Source: Punctularia strigosozonata HHB-11173 SS5
Lineage: Eukaryota > Basidiomycota > Agaricomycetes > Corticiales > Punctulariaceae
NCBI RefSeq assembly: GCF_000264995.1
Contig: NW_006767433.1
Span: 4,322,967 to 4,386,966 of the forward strand
Direction: 5' to 3'
DNA length: 64,000 bases
Below the pieces are notes generated by a model that worked only from the letters and a program-made list of their open reading frames with translations, had not been told where the DNA came from and ran no database searches. Positions 44,987-56,625 of this stretch are shown piece by piece; positions within the stretch are counted from its first letter, which is position 1; each line of letters begins with the position of its first letter. A program made the position numbers and the translations under genes.

Positions 44987-45952
44987 TCAACCCAACCAGG
45001 CAGGCAGAGCCAATTCGTCCCATGTCGATTGCCAGGCATCTTGATGAACGTTTCCCATTGTATGCAGGTAGTCAAGGCAGAGTGGCAGTAACCACCGCTC
45101 GCTGATTATCTTCCAAGGTAAATGCAGGATTGGGTAGAATGTTCTGTCTGGCTGGAACCAACGCGCAAACTCCGCATCTCGGCGTGCCCTACAGAATCCG
45201 GGAGTGTGACAGCTTGGTCGCAGGCGTTGAAACAACGCAGGATGCATGCGAATTGGGCTTGTTTCAACCTACGCGATGCTTCCAAAAAGATCGACACTTG
45301 TTGTTGCTAGGCTCTAGAAGCTTCGTAGGTAGCCAAAAGCTGTCGCTCACAAAGAAGAGAGCCGGTATGATGCTGTAAATGCGACGCTGGATCGCAAATC
45401 CGGCAAACTCACATTCCTGATCATCGTTAACCGGTCCGTTGTCATCGGGTACGGTGTCGAGATCGAGCAACGATATTGGATAAGCTGCTGAAAGGCGACG
45501 TATAGCCTGTTGACGAAAAAAAGAATCTCGTACTTGGAGCCAATGTTCATAAGCGCTACAACGGACTTGAAGGACCAGGGAGCATCAGTAGGGTAATATC
45601 TAAGAAAGAAAGCATACCGATAAGTGGTTCATCCTGTCTATCCGAATGGTGTACCGAAGAGGACTTACAGGTCATAGTCATAACAAGCCTTCATAGCCCA
45701 AGCCAGGTTTTCCGGATCGTCGTGTAGTGAGACTACTGGGCAGCCCTCGATCATCTGCTCCGCGTCCGTCGGTTGAAACAAAATGAACATGTCGCGGAAG
45801 ACCGGCGATCTAGCAGAGAGCACGCCCCAATGCACTCTAGAGAGGATCTTCCATTGCGCCGACGGGATGATAGATTCCCGTCTTCGTGAACGAGGGATGT
45901 CTGAGTGAATCTCCGACGGCGGCTCCTGGGACGAGGTCGAGGCAGACGTCAT
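44987..45952 (-). pseudogene. BTB/POZ-family gene with a frame break at a homopolymer
   Basis: Exon 1 (45952-45669) encodes a BTB core: RVHWGVLSARSPVFRDMF, FQPTDAEQMIEGCPVVSL and NLAWAMKACYDYDL. A 69-nt GT-AG intron leads to 45599, where YYPTDAPWSFKSVVALMN and IGSKYEI follow. At a T7 run (A7 at 45516-45522 on the plus strand) the family sequence jumps frame and continues as FFRQQAIRRLSAAYPISLLD, then RRIYSIIPALFFVSD. One extra T would restore it. The downstream part (45300-44987) is harder to follow but ends with NVHQDAWQSTWDELALPAWL, a typical BTB-family C-terminus. It could be a recent pseudogene or a live gene with an assembly indel. Confidence 0.55.
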
Positions 45953-47233
45953 ATTGACCCGGCTGGGTGCAGCCAGTGGTGTGTTCGCAATTGCTATCAC
46001 CGACGAAGGATGCGTGTTGATTATCAGCTCGCAGTCCGTGGCTTTATGACTAGATCATATGGGTAGCGAGGGCCATCCACTGGAGCCCTTCGGACATAGT
46101 TGGCCCACGCCGCGCCTTGGTTGGATTACTTCGGTATTTCTGGCCTCCTTGAACGGAATAGGATCTGTCAAGCTTGGTGTCCGTGCCTCATCGCGCAGGG
46201 ACATGGGGGTTTCGACTTCAACCAGATCGAGAAACGCGCTTCCACGTGATTTGCAATGCCTGAGGCGCGGAAGGGCGCGGAGCGGCAGACTTAGCGACCG
46301 CATTTATCGAACGCAGCATGGAGACACTTCTCCAGATGCATAGGCCAAAGAAAGCGACCTGCAAACGCGGATGATCTGCACGCCAAGTAGACGCCGAAGA
46401 TCTTATCCAACTTTCGCTGAAGAATTGTGCCTTAGACTCCGCGTAACTTACTTGCTGTACACACTTTGCGCACGACTTACTTGATTTTTGCGTCTAGTGG
46501 TTTTCTACACCGGCGGCCATTGATAATTGTATCATGGACTCTGACGAGATGACGATATTCTACGGCTTTCTGGCAAGTTGGCTGCTCCTAGTGCCGGGCC
46601 AGCGAAAGACTTGTCAACTGCTTCACCCGGTTCTGTTGGCTGGTCGACCAAGACTGTATGCCAACGTTCTGAACGCTTCTTCGTGACGTAGTCATGCACA
46701 AGCACCCTGGACGAAGCCCCAGTTCGTATATTCGTACGGCGAAGTAATAGGTGTCCATCAAAACACGCGCTCCCGGTGATATATGGCGATAAAGCATTGG
46801 ATGTTCGATCGCTCGGTGGAGACGTCGGCGATGGCGCGGATCTCCATAAAAAGCATCATCCCTTCCCTTCCGGGACAAGTCATCGGTGCCCGGCCTCCTT
46901 CGATGTCCGGGGGAAGCCGAGTTTGATTACAGGTATGCGGTGATACTTGCTACCACCGCATGAGGCTGTCTGCTCTTGGGATGCTCGTCTTGCGCGATCC
47001 GATTGCTAATACAGTACTTGCTCGTCGGAGCCGGATGCCATGGCCGACTGACCTCCACCCGTCAACGGGCGGCAAGCAAAGGTGTCAATGCGCCTGTCCG
47101 ATGAGCGGCGTTCTCGTCTCTGGTCGACGAGTATAAGAGCTCCCTTCTTGACATGATAATCCTCACCAGACCCAGCTTCCTCTCTTACATCAGACTAGTT
47201 AGCGTCTCACTCACTTGACCGTCAATCGTCACA
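45953..47233. other. Region upstream of the SC15-like gene without a clear gene
   Basis: Minus-strand ORFs at 46055-46303 and 46588-46878 show no recognised motif. The final 100 bp contain the TATA box and short 5' leader of the next gene. Confidence 0.45.
47132..47139 (+). promoter_or_regulatory. TATA box of the SC15-like gene
   Basis: TATAAGAG lies about 100 nt upstream of the ATG at 47234, in the context GAGTATAAGAGCTCCC. The leader between it and the ATG is CT/AC-rich, typical of strongly expressed fungal genes. Confidence 0.6.
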
Positions 47234-47968
47234 ATGCTCTCTACTCGCATCCTCTCTCTCGCTCTCTTCTTCCTCGCCTTCGGGCTCGTCGCTCTCGCCA
47301 AGCCTGTCGCTCGTGCTTCCGGCTCTTCGACCCCTAGCGATGTTCAGAGTATCGTCAACGAGCTTAGCAGCAAGGTCAAGCCTCTGATCCACCAGATCGG
47401 TCAGTTGCTGCCCGCTAAGGATACATACCTGGACCTAACTCTTCTACCCAAGCTGCCTTGGGTAGCCCCGCCAGCCCGGCCTCGGCTAGCCAGGTCGCCC
47501 CCTACGTTCAGCAGATCACCAACGCCATCAACTCCGCGTCGACCGCCATGAACCAAACGACCCCTTACACCGGCGCCGCCAGCGGCTCCGATAGCGCCGT
47601 CCTCGGTGAGCTGGGTCAAACTATCTCTACCCTCGTTGGCGTAAGTCGCGCTCAATTACCAGACTCGCACTGTTTGACACCTTATCCCAACCATAGGATC
47701 TGGTCACCACCCTCGACGACGTCCTAGGTGGCAAGGTCGGTCCTCTTCAGGATCTTCTCGCCAACTTGGACGCTGCCGTCAACGACCTACTCCACGTTCT
47801 CGGCAACATCCTTGCCCCTGTCTTGGCGCTCGTCGATGAAGTGTGAGATCAAATTTTCCTTTACATTCTGGCATACAGTGTTGAGGTCATTTGATTAGGC
47901 TCGCTGGTCTCGGCGGCCTCCTCGAGCGCCTCAGCTTCACGCTCACTCCTGCTGCCCTTGGCGTCTGA
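47234..47968 (+). CDS. SC15-like secreted cell-wall/matrix protein
   Basis: The protein has 189 residues from exons 47234-47399, 47453-47640, 47697-47842 and 47899-47968. A signal peptide (MLSTRILSLALFFLAFGLVA) is followed by a hydrophilic N-terminal part with one N-glycosylation site (NQTT). The C-terminal half is hydrophobic and Leu/Val-rich (DVLGGKVGPLQDLLANLD, LLHVLGNILAPVLALVDEVL). Length and the hydrophilic-then-hydrophobic design resemble Schizophyllum SC15, a secreted protein that mediates hyphal attachment and aerial growth. That match is from memory of the family pattern. No cysteine array of a hydrophobin is present. The TATA box and C-rich codon choice suggest high, regulated expression. 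Confidence 0.65.
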
Positions 47969-48401
47969 ACTGTATTATGTGCCCTGTTATTTGCCAAAAG
48001 GACCGCACTTTACTGTCTTCGTTCGACGGTCCTACTTCTTATCCTAGCTAGTTGTGCGGATGCTGACTTTATTCGGACGCGAAATGCTTAATTCCCCATA
48101 TATCCCCTTCTTTCGGATGCGAAACCACAAGTCAGATCTTGAACAGAAGATTCATCGACAGCACACTCGGCATGGCATGTGCCGAAATGTTCGTAACGCC
48201 ATGGCTAGGGTGTACAGCAGCAGACGACTCAGCTCGTCTTTTGTTTGCAGAATAGGGATTGAGATTTGCTTCCGACAATAAATTCTTTGCGAGACAGTCT
48301 ATATCGATCATGCTCTTTTATTCAAATGTTTTTACTTGTTTCCAGCAATATACACATCGCCCCGATATCATGATTCCCCCGAAGATCCGAATGTGCCATG
48401 C
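47969..48401. other. Convergent 3' region
   Basis: No gene is seen between the SC15-like and dehydrogenase stop codons. An ORF at 48054-48281 is without motif. Confidence 0.45.
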
Positions 48402-49403
48402 TTAGAGTGACGCGCCTCCGCAACTGCAGATCGTCTGGCCGGTGATGTACTCGCCCTCATCGGAGACGAGGAACGAAACGAGCTTGGCGACGTCCTCGGG
48501 TTCCTGTATCCGCCCCAGCTTGATGTCGCGCTTGACGCGAAGCGCCTTGGCCTCGCCGACCGTGAGCCCTTCGATGCGGGCGAGCTCGGCATCGATGTGA
48601 TCCCACATAGGGGTGTCGACGATACCGGGACCGTAAGCGTTGACGCGGATGCCGTACTGCGCCCACTCCTTCGCCGCGACTTCGGTGAAGCCGCGCACTG
48701 CGAATTTGGTGGCGCCGTAAGGGCCGAGGTTTTCCGCGGTGCGGTACGAAGCGATCGAGCCGGCGCCCAGGATGCGTCCTCCTTCGCCTTGCTTCACCAT
48801 CTGTCGTGCGGCGGCGATATGTGTGTTCATGAGACCGTGAAGGTTGATGTCCACTTCGTTACGTATCCATCTGCACCGCGCATACCGGGTTAGATGGGGT
48901 GATGAGCGTGCATGAGCAATGATGCTACACACTCGGGAGTGCATTCTAGGAGTGGTTTGACCTGGGTGACGCCAGCGTTGGCGACACTAACAAAGAGTGG
49001 ACCGAGCTTGGACACGGTTTCCTGGATGCCGGCTGCAATCTGATCTGGCTGCTTCACGTCTGCAAAGGTGCGCAGAATAAGCACAAAGAAAATATGGTTC
49101 GAGGATGCTACGTTCGAGGCACTGACCGACGTGGACACCAATAGCCTTCCGACCATACCCCTCTATCTCCTTGATGACGTCCTTTACTTTAGGGTCCGCC
49201 GGAGGAATATCGCCGATGGCGATGTCGAATCCGTCTCTTGCTAGCCTGGTTGCTATTGCGCGACCGATGCCCTGACCTACATACGTGACAAGCCAACCAA
49301 TTAGACACTCCAACAGTTTGTGCGATGGGTCGAAGTACATACCTGCACCAGTAACGAACGCTGCTTTGCCAAGGGCTGCTTTAATGGGGGATGCGAAGGA
49401 CAT
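48402..49403 (-). CDS. Short-chain dehydrogenase/reductase (diacetyl/acetoin reductase-like)
   Basis: This is an NAD(P)(H)-dependent oxidoreductase of 268 residues. It shows the cofactor motif TGAGQGIGRAIA, then VSVANAGVTQ, the catalytic Ser in GAGSIAS and the YxxxK motif in PYGATKFAVRG, plus VNAYGPGIVDTPMWD and a C-terminal SDEGEYITGQ. Exons are 49403-49343, 49276-49127, 49059-48933 and 48870-48402. The AKEWAQYGIRVNAYGPGIVDT stretch and overall length resemble diacetyl reductases. The true substrate cannot be fixed by sequence. It is divergent from the amidase gene with about 800 bp between. Confidence 0.88.
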
Positions 49404-50217
49404 GCTGGGTCAAGTTGCGGCAGGAGGTAATGTCCGTAAGTGCACATCGTCGCTTGCCGCCCCTCTTGCAATTTATATGTCGGCTACCGGATGTGCGTGC
49501 TCGTACGGGGCGCACGGCCCGCCAATGCAGCTCACCCCTGAGCGCGTACCGTGGATCCGGAGTGCTCTACGCTCACGTGATCACATAGACACGTAACCGA
49601 CTGTTCTAGGCCCTCAGATTCTCTCGATGCCCATCCAAAAGCGGGATCTACGTACCGAGAGGGTATTCCCTTCGTGCAACCGGAGGAGACAAGGAGCTTC
49701 ATTCTTACATACTGGCCTCCTCAACATGGGACCAGATGTGCACTCGCAAGAGGCCGACAAATCATTCGAAGAACCCATGACTCCCTCGTGCATTCGCCGT
49801 TGAACATATTACCTCCCACTTCGACATGACCATGCTGCTTTGATCTTATCCAATGCTAGCGAGACGGATATTAGCCAGCACTGCTCTCCAGTGCTCCATG
49901 GCTTTCCGCTCTGCAAGACTTTAGTCTGAAACGACGTCACTCAGACCGCACATGGTTCTGTCTCGGGTGTAGTGCTGCGCTTTGCGAACCCCTGAGCGGA
50001 ATCACTGTCGCCCGCCCGCTCTTCCCGTGGCCTGACTTATGTTACCCGTGGGACGGCCCGACAATATCTTCCTGTTTCATGCCAAAGGAAGACACGTCTT
50101 CGAACATGCCATATGGACGCGCTCGATGGGAAAACCAAGCTTGCGCAGTGAAGTACTTATCAGAAAGGCTGCGATGGTGACACTGGCGCCTTCCTGTCTA
50201 CACACAGGCCCTTCAAC
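49404..50217. other. Divergent promoter region (dehydrogenase / amidase)
   Basis: Roughly 800 bp without recognisable coding signal. Confidence 0.45.
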
Positions 50218-52429
50218 ATGCTCGTCCAGTCTTGCTTGGCTCGAGTCGCCGTCTTCCTAGTTAGCATCAGCTTGACATTCGCCGTGGATGGTGCGCGCAG
50301 AGCTGCCTCGGACTTTCCGGATTTGTTCGAGGCCAGCGTGGCGGAACTTCAGGCTGGGATGGAGGCGGGGAATTTCACGAGCGTGAATCTGATTACGGTG
50401 CGATTATGCTTCGTTCGCTGTCGATGTCGACGGTTGACATGTGCCCTGCGATCTTAGGCGTACTTCAAGCGGATCGATGAAGTCAATCTGCAAGGCGCAA
50501 CTCTCCGCGCCGTTATTGAGACAAATCCTACCGCATTATTTGAAGCTCAAGTTCTGGACGAGGAGCGTTCCTTCTTTGGCCCTCGAGGACCGCTACATGG
50601 CATTCCAGTCTTGCTCAAGGATAATATCGGCACTATCGCAAGCGAAGGTCCGTGCTATATACGCTCAGCTTCTCGAACTGCTTGAACCGACGGAACACCC
50701 CAGGTTTGAATACAACTGCGGGATCATTCAGCCTTCTGGGATCTGTCGTCCCACGAGATGCTGGTGTAGTCACGAGGTTACGGAAGGCCGGTGCCGTTAT
50801 TCTTGGTTCGCAAGATAACCTGCCCGTTGCGCCATCAAAGCTCACCGACCACACGTAGGCAAAGCGAATCTATCCGAATTCGCGCACTTCAGGGGTAATC
50901 TGGCATCAGGCTGGTCCGGACGAGGGGGACAATGTAGCGGTGCCTATTTCCCCGCCATCGACCCTTGCGGCTCTTCTTCTGGTTCCGGTGTGGCAGCGAG
51001 CATTGGATTGGCCGCTGTTACTCTAGGCGGGTGGTCTTGTTTGTCAGAATACATGGGATCTCATCGCGGTGACATTATATAGGTTCTGAGACGGACGGCA
51101 GCATTACTTGCCCGGCTAGCCATAACAACGCTGCAGGCATCAAGCCTACTGTCGGACTAACCTCAAGAAGCCAGGTTGTGCCCATCAGCTCCCACCAGTA
51201 AGGATCTTCCCAGCTTCGTATTCCAGCTGCAATCTGATTAGCTATGTAGGGATACCGTTGGTCCTATCACAAGGTCGATAGCGGATGCTGCGGCCGTGCT
51301 TAGCGTGATCGCCGGCAAAGACCCTCTGGACAACTTCACGCTCGCTCAACCGGATCCCGTGCCTGACTACACGAAAGCGCTGAACAAATCGGCTCTGGCA
51401 GGCGCCCGTATCGGTGTGGTAAGTCGACGGTCGTCGGTTGCAAGCATGCTAGGCTGATCGCACCCCAAGCCTCGGACCGCATTCTTGCGCAATGTGGACA
51501 GTGTGCAGATGGCGGCTTTTAACCAGTCGCTGAAAACCATGGCAGCACTTGGTGCTACGATCGTCGATCCCGCTGATCTACCTAGTGCCAACGAAATTAG
51601 GGCATCCGATAACGAGACCGAAGTGCTCGATGTTGATTTCAAGGTAATGGGGGATGTGGTATCATCCGCCTGTACAATGCTGACGTTGCATTCGGTACAG
51701 ATTGAGTTGAACCGGTATTATGAAGGCCTTCTTGAAAACCCTTCTGGAGTTCGGTCGCTCGCCGATCTCATTGCATTTAATGACGCCAACCCAGAATTAG
51801 AAGAGCCCGAGGGTTTCACGAGCCAATCGACGTGCGTTTGAAGTGTCCCATTTCAACCGGCCTCGTGTATTCATCTTGATACGTGTAGCTTAATCGAGGC
51901 CGAGGCCACAACTGGCATGAACACCGCCTATTTCGCCGCCCTTGCAGCCGACAAGGATCTAGGTGCGACTAGAGGGATAGACGCGGCGCTGAAGCAATTT
52001 AACCTTGATGCACTCGTGTTGCCGGCTTCCGTCTCGGTGAGTTTGTCCTTGTAAACCCGCAGTCCGGCGGCTCACTACTGTCGACACAAAGACCACACCG
52101 GCAGCGATCGCAGGCTATCCTATTGTAACCGGTGAGTCTCCGAACACTCTGCGAGCGAAATCAAAACCCTCATTCGCACTGTGCGTCCAGTACCCTTGGG
52201 TTTCTACCCAGAAGGCACTCCCGTCGTCAACGGATCCGCAGGCCCACTGACCGTGTACCCGACTCCATCCGCACCTTTTGGTCTATCGTTCTTCAGCACG
52301 GCCTTCAGCGAGTTCAAGCTCATCGGCTTGGCATATGCGTACGAGCAAGCAACATTGACGAGGTTGAACGGTCCCAAGCCATTCGCTGCCGCAATTCCGC
52401 TCACGCAGCTTGGCGACGTCGTACAGTGA
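50218..52429 (+). CDS. Secreted amidase (amidase signature family)
   Basis: This amide-bond hydrolase has 551 residues. An N-terminal signal-like stretch (VAVFLVSISLTFAV) suggests secretion. The Ser-cisSer-Lys machinery is visible: Lys in VLLKDNIGT (about 115), CGSSSGSGVAAS (~195-206) and GSETDGSITCPAS (~214-226). HQDTVGPITRS, AGKDPLDNFT and AIAGYPIVTVPLGF follow. Exons are 50218-50397, 50458-50647, 50704-50805, 50859-51026, 51083-51197, 51250-51418, 51470-51643, 51701-51831, 51889-52036, 52092-52131 and 52191-52429. Intron 4 (51027-51082) needs a GC donor (CTAG|gcgggt) to produce VTLG-SETDGS; the nearby GT would bring a stop. Frame and catalytic residues look intact. Confidence 0.9.
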
Positions 52430-52636
52430 GGCATGACTGAGATCTAGGAGTAACAAAACCCCGGTGATGCAGGGGACCTATCCGTGCCGCATGTTTGAGT
52501 GACTGTGTCATTAAATATGGTCGTACATTCGATGCAAGCATCACTTCGGGTGCGCTTCAAAGTAGACAGGCATCATAAAGACATGTGTGAGATCAACAGC
52601 ACCCGCGGAAACAACTTCGAACATCTGGAATGCACA

Positions 52637-53872
52637 TCAGGCAGGTCCTGTATGTGAAGTTGGTTTGATTGCTGCATTGCGAATCATGCTGCCATCGAGC
52701 GCTGCCTTGTCCCGTCTCATGTATGGCTTTTGTTTCCAATCATCCACGAAGAAATTCGTCAGGCCACGGAGTTTACCTCGCCCAGCTGCGGTATGGCGAA
52801 CAAGCTCCTTGGCGATGAATTTGCGACGCTGAAGCGATGCTTTCTCAGGGGCCGTAGTGAATGGTGTGCCCTCGCCTTTGATAGTGGCTATAGGCGGAAG
52901 AGAAACCATGCGCCCACGTTCAAGCTGATGAGAAGCAAGAGCATCTGCAGAGCTAACTGCGGTCGGCAGAGTTTGTCGTGTTCGTTGCAGAACGCGTAAG
53001 CCGTTATCATCCGCATTCTGTTCCTCTCTGCCGCTTTTAAAGGCCGAATTCGACGTGAATTCGGGGATAGTACGGGAATCAAGCTAGGTTCACGGTCAGT
53101 CTTTGCATGTCATAGCGCAAGACAACGTACAGTCAAGCTATCGAGATCATCCATAACGTCGGCAACGTGGCTGTGGCCGTGCTCTGGACCTATCTTGGCC
53201 CGCTTGCATTTGCGGCTAAAGGTCGAAGATGACCTGCCTTTCTGGTCATCTTCGCCCAATATCTGTAGAGCGTCCATTGGGGAACGCTTCCTCGCGTGAC
53301 GTGCATTCGGTGCAGAGATCTGATTCAGATCAATGAAGGGCGGAGGAGCACTTGAACACGAAGCCGATTGCTCGGAGCTGCGAGGTCGTGTAATGGGGTT
53401 GCTCCTGATCGTGGCTCGCTGCTCCGATGACTGCGGCGGCACATGAGAAGAGCTGCGTTTGCTGCATCGCTTGCAAGACCAAGTTCGAGAGCCTTCGGCT
53501 TTCATATGTTGGAGCAATTCGTCATCATTCATAGGGGGGATGAGGCAGCCTACACGACACGAAGCGCGGTCATGAACGCGACCCTTTAATGCCTTTGTTT
53601 CAGCGTGCAATCAGATGCATGCGTAACTCACGGCGGTGCCAATTACGATTGCAGTAAGAGCACGTAAGCTGATACGACGACAGGAATGCGACAACGTCCG
53701 CATCGTTCGTCATGTCCGTTGAAGATAGCTCGAGGAAAGGACTTCCGCAACGAGCACATTTAGATGAGCAAGCTGGGCAAAGGGCGGCGTATTCGAACGC
53801 AAACTTGTCGCCGAGATAGGATTTGGCGCATTTCGAGCAGTTTCTCGGAACTTTGGGCGTATCGTGCGACAT
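52637..53872 (-). CDS. Cys-rich putative zinc-binding protein, unknown function
   Basis: The protein has 368 residues; exons are 53872-53632, 53549-53131 and 53083-52637. The first 115 residues hold a dense set of paired cysteines: NCSKC, LCPACSSKCARC, LTCSYCNRNWHRRC and WSCKRC. These suit two or more zinc knuckles. The rest is disordered: Ser/Arg-rich with IRSNPITRPRSS, a KRSPMDALQILGEDD segment, and a basic C-terminal part (LQRRKFIAKELVRHTAAGRG, TNFFVDDWKQKPYMRRD). No catalytic domain was recognised. The exons join in phase without stops over 1107 nt, strong support for a real gene. A nucleic-acid or chromatin role is a guess from composition. Confidence 0.7.
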
Positions 53873-55041
53873 CGAGAAAAGAAACCAATCGCGACAAGTG
53901 ACTGTGGTCCTGGGTTGCGTCCTCTTGGTTGGGTGGCCGATACGTGCACGTGTTTGCCGTACTCAACGCCAAAAACGATGCTTCGAAGAGTGCGTGCTCC
54001 GTGACCAGCGCCAACTCAGGATATATTGTCCCGCGCTCTCCATGCAAGTATACGATCTGGGCCGAAGCTTGGCAACCCTATTCCTCTATGTGTCAGGCGC
54101 ATCTCTTGCGGCGTGAAGGGTATGAACTCCGGAGACATCTCTGAATCGCAACGGTGATGTCGCATCCTGACTTCGGCCTGTGGTCAGATCCGGAGCAACT
54201 GCTATTCTTTGGCTGTTTGAGCTCGAACTAGGCTCGATACCACCCGCCTCGGTGTGATGGAGGAAAAGTATATCTCTGCACAATATCACCCCCCTTCCCG
54301 TGCAGAGAGGTCTGGCCTGGCGAGTCTAAGCTCGAACAGACCTTGATCGTCTGAACGAGTCGCGCTTACTGGGCCATAGCCCTTATCTCTTCTCTTGCTT
54401 TTCCCTGCCGAAGCATGTCGCCCGCCACGCCGCTACCACGTTCCCTGCTACGCTTCTGGTTCTGGGCCAAACATAACGCCTTCCCTCGACGGCTGCGACT
54501 GTCAGCCGACGCCTGTATAGGAAGATTGGCTGCTTGGGACGCATTGCGTGCGATCTGCTAGAAGTCGCTCCACCCACGTCCCACATCACTTACCTAATTC
54601 CGAGATAAACAGCTCTTGCGGCGGTCCTGCAGTCGCCGCGAATGTGGAGCTATACGCGTTCTCTTCAGATGAAACACAGTGCAAGTCTACTTGAATAGCT
54701 CATGACGCCCATCTAAGCTTTTGTCCGGCACTCGTCATCCTCGGGATGGCCTCACTGAATCTTCGACGGCCCCAGTGCCACCCAATGCCAAAGCTGGCGT
54801 CGGCCACGCCTTGGATGCGTGTAGTGCAGACGTGATCACAGGGGGGCCCTCCGCATGCTTCGGATATCAGCGGTCAATGATGGCCCGGTCGCTCAAATAC
54901 AACTCGCGGGTAATGACCTAAAGATTCTACTCCGGCAAGGATCGCCCACCGAGGTCCATCACCTACAACAACCACCTCTCCAGAGACCTTCCTCTCCTGT
55001 TCTGACGTTTCCTGCTCCCCACTCCCCCAGATCCCTCGGCA
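53873..55041. other. Divergent intergenic region
   Basis: About 1.2 kb between two divergent genes. Short ORFs only, none with a motif. The last ~100 bp before 55042 are strongly CT-rich. Confidence 0.45.
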
Positions 55042-56625
55042 ATGGCGACGATGCTTCCCCTTGCCCCGCTCATGCCGGTCGCACCCTCTCTCATGGACTT
55101 TGCCGCCGCGCCGGCGAGCAGCGCCGGATCCGAGTTTGAAATCGAACACGCGAGTCCGAGGAAGTCGTCACGCTCATCGCGTACACTAGCACGACGATCA
55201 CCAACGGAAACCGGCGTGGACTATGAACAACTGCTACAGACATCGATCGATCGGCTCCTCTTGGCTAAATCGCGACCGTTCTGCGTATCCGGACAGATAC
55301 CCATCGACCCCTCAAGCTTGGTCTTGTTTTTCCGATCTCAGGTAAGGTCCATTCCCCACATCACACCGTGTACTGCAGCTGACTTCGATATTAGGGCGGC
55401 GTCAGCCACTCCCTCCTTTTTCCGATCAACGTTGACGAAGACACTCCTCCCGCTTTGGATGTCCTGATATCGACGTGTCAGCATCAATCACGGGCGATCT
55501 ATGGCAACACTGCGGCGCTCGACCCTCTCGTCTACCCCGCAGATCTCCCTATCAGTGCGACTCTCGACATTGCCAGCCACCCTGTCCTCGACGCCGTCCG
55601 GAACACGCTCCTCCCCGCGCTCCCGGTGGGACACTATCTCACCGTCGCCCGCGACAAGCTGGAGTTGGTCGTCGCTGGCGCTCGCACCGCGCCAGGCGCC
55701 ACCTCGCGCGCCAACGACGGCCGATACGCGACACTTGTCGTCACACTCCCTGTACGCTTCCGCGGCGGCGGCATGATCGTGCGCAGCGGCGACGGTGCTG
55801 AGGAGGCTTTCCCCGGCAACGGCGGCAAGAGCCCCGAGCTTGAGTGGATAGCGATTCTCGGCGACTGCGACTACGAGATCGAGTCGGTGAAGCGCGGATG
55901 TCGGATGATGATGACGTACGCGATACAGCTGAAGAGCTATGGGCCGGCAGGCATCCAGCCGAATCCCCTCATCACGCCGAGCGACGCACTGCTCGATGCG
56001 CTATCTCCGGTGCTGCAGATGTCGCGGGGACGCAAGATCGCGTTCTACCTCACGAACGAGTATAATGTTAGCCCAGCAGAAGTACTCGCAGATTCCATTG
56101 TACCATTGGTGAGCTTCTATTGTTCTTGGGGTCCTATTGGACAGAACTGACAACCACGCATAGCTGAAGGGCGGCGATTCCCTCTTGTATCATGCTATCA
56201 AGATCTACAACCTTATCCCCGAGCTACGATGGACCGCAGGCGGTTACATATGGCCCGTAGACCGAACGGTCGAAGTCAGCACGGGAAACAGTTCCCCCCT
56301 TACCGAGCAGATGGCCGCGCTCAAGCTGAACGAGCTGTTGAACCGCCGGTCGTCGGCGCCAGCGATACCCGCCGTCCGTGGGCCCTTCAGCGCCTACGCT
56401 GGCTCCACCGCCGCGTCCGTCGCGTCCCAGCAGGATGATACTGTCGCCGATCTACGGTCGCGAGCTGAGGGAGGAGGCGCTGTAACGCTCGCGGACGCCA
56501 ACATTGCGATCATGGCGTCCGGGCCACCGGGGCAGGTTGGCAAGGTCCGAGTGCCCTTCGTCGGGTCGAACGGCGAGCTGGAGAAACTCGTCGTCAACGT
56601 TCTCTTGGTCATGTATGTTCCGTGA
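55042..56625 (+). CDS. 2OG-Fe(II) dioxygenase-fold-like protein lacking metal ligands
   Basis: The protein has 491 residues from exons 55042-55341, 55395-56108 and 56164-56625. The middle (about 190-305) resembles the double-stranded beta-helix part of prolyl-4-hydroxylase-like proteins common in agaricomycetes. The pattern runs YATLVVTLPVRFRGGGMIVR, an acidic/Gly loop, LEWIAILGDCDYEIESVKRG, then CRMMMTYAI. Active members have HxD before the first strand and a His in the C-E-H-E-V-type motif. Here the corresponding places read AGARTAPGATSRAND and CDYEIESV, so the iron ligands appear lost. The assignment is by pattern only. The C-terminal half is Ala/Ser-rich and of unknown fold. The end is uncertain, because a GT near 56605 could start a further intron. 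Confidence 0.6.
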
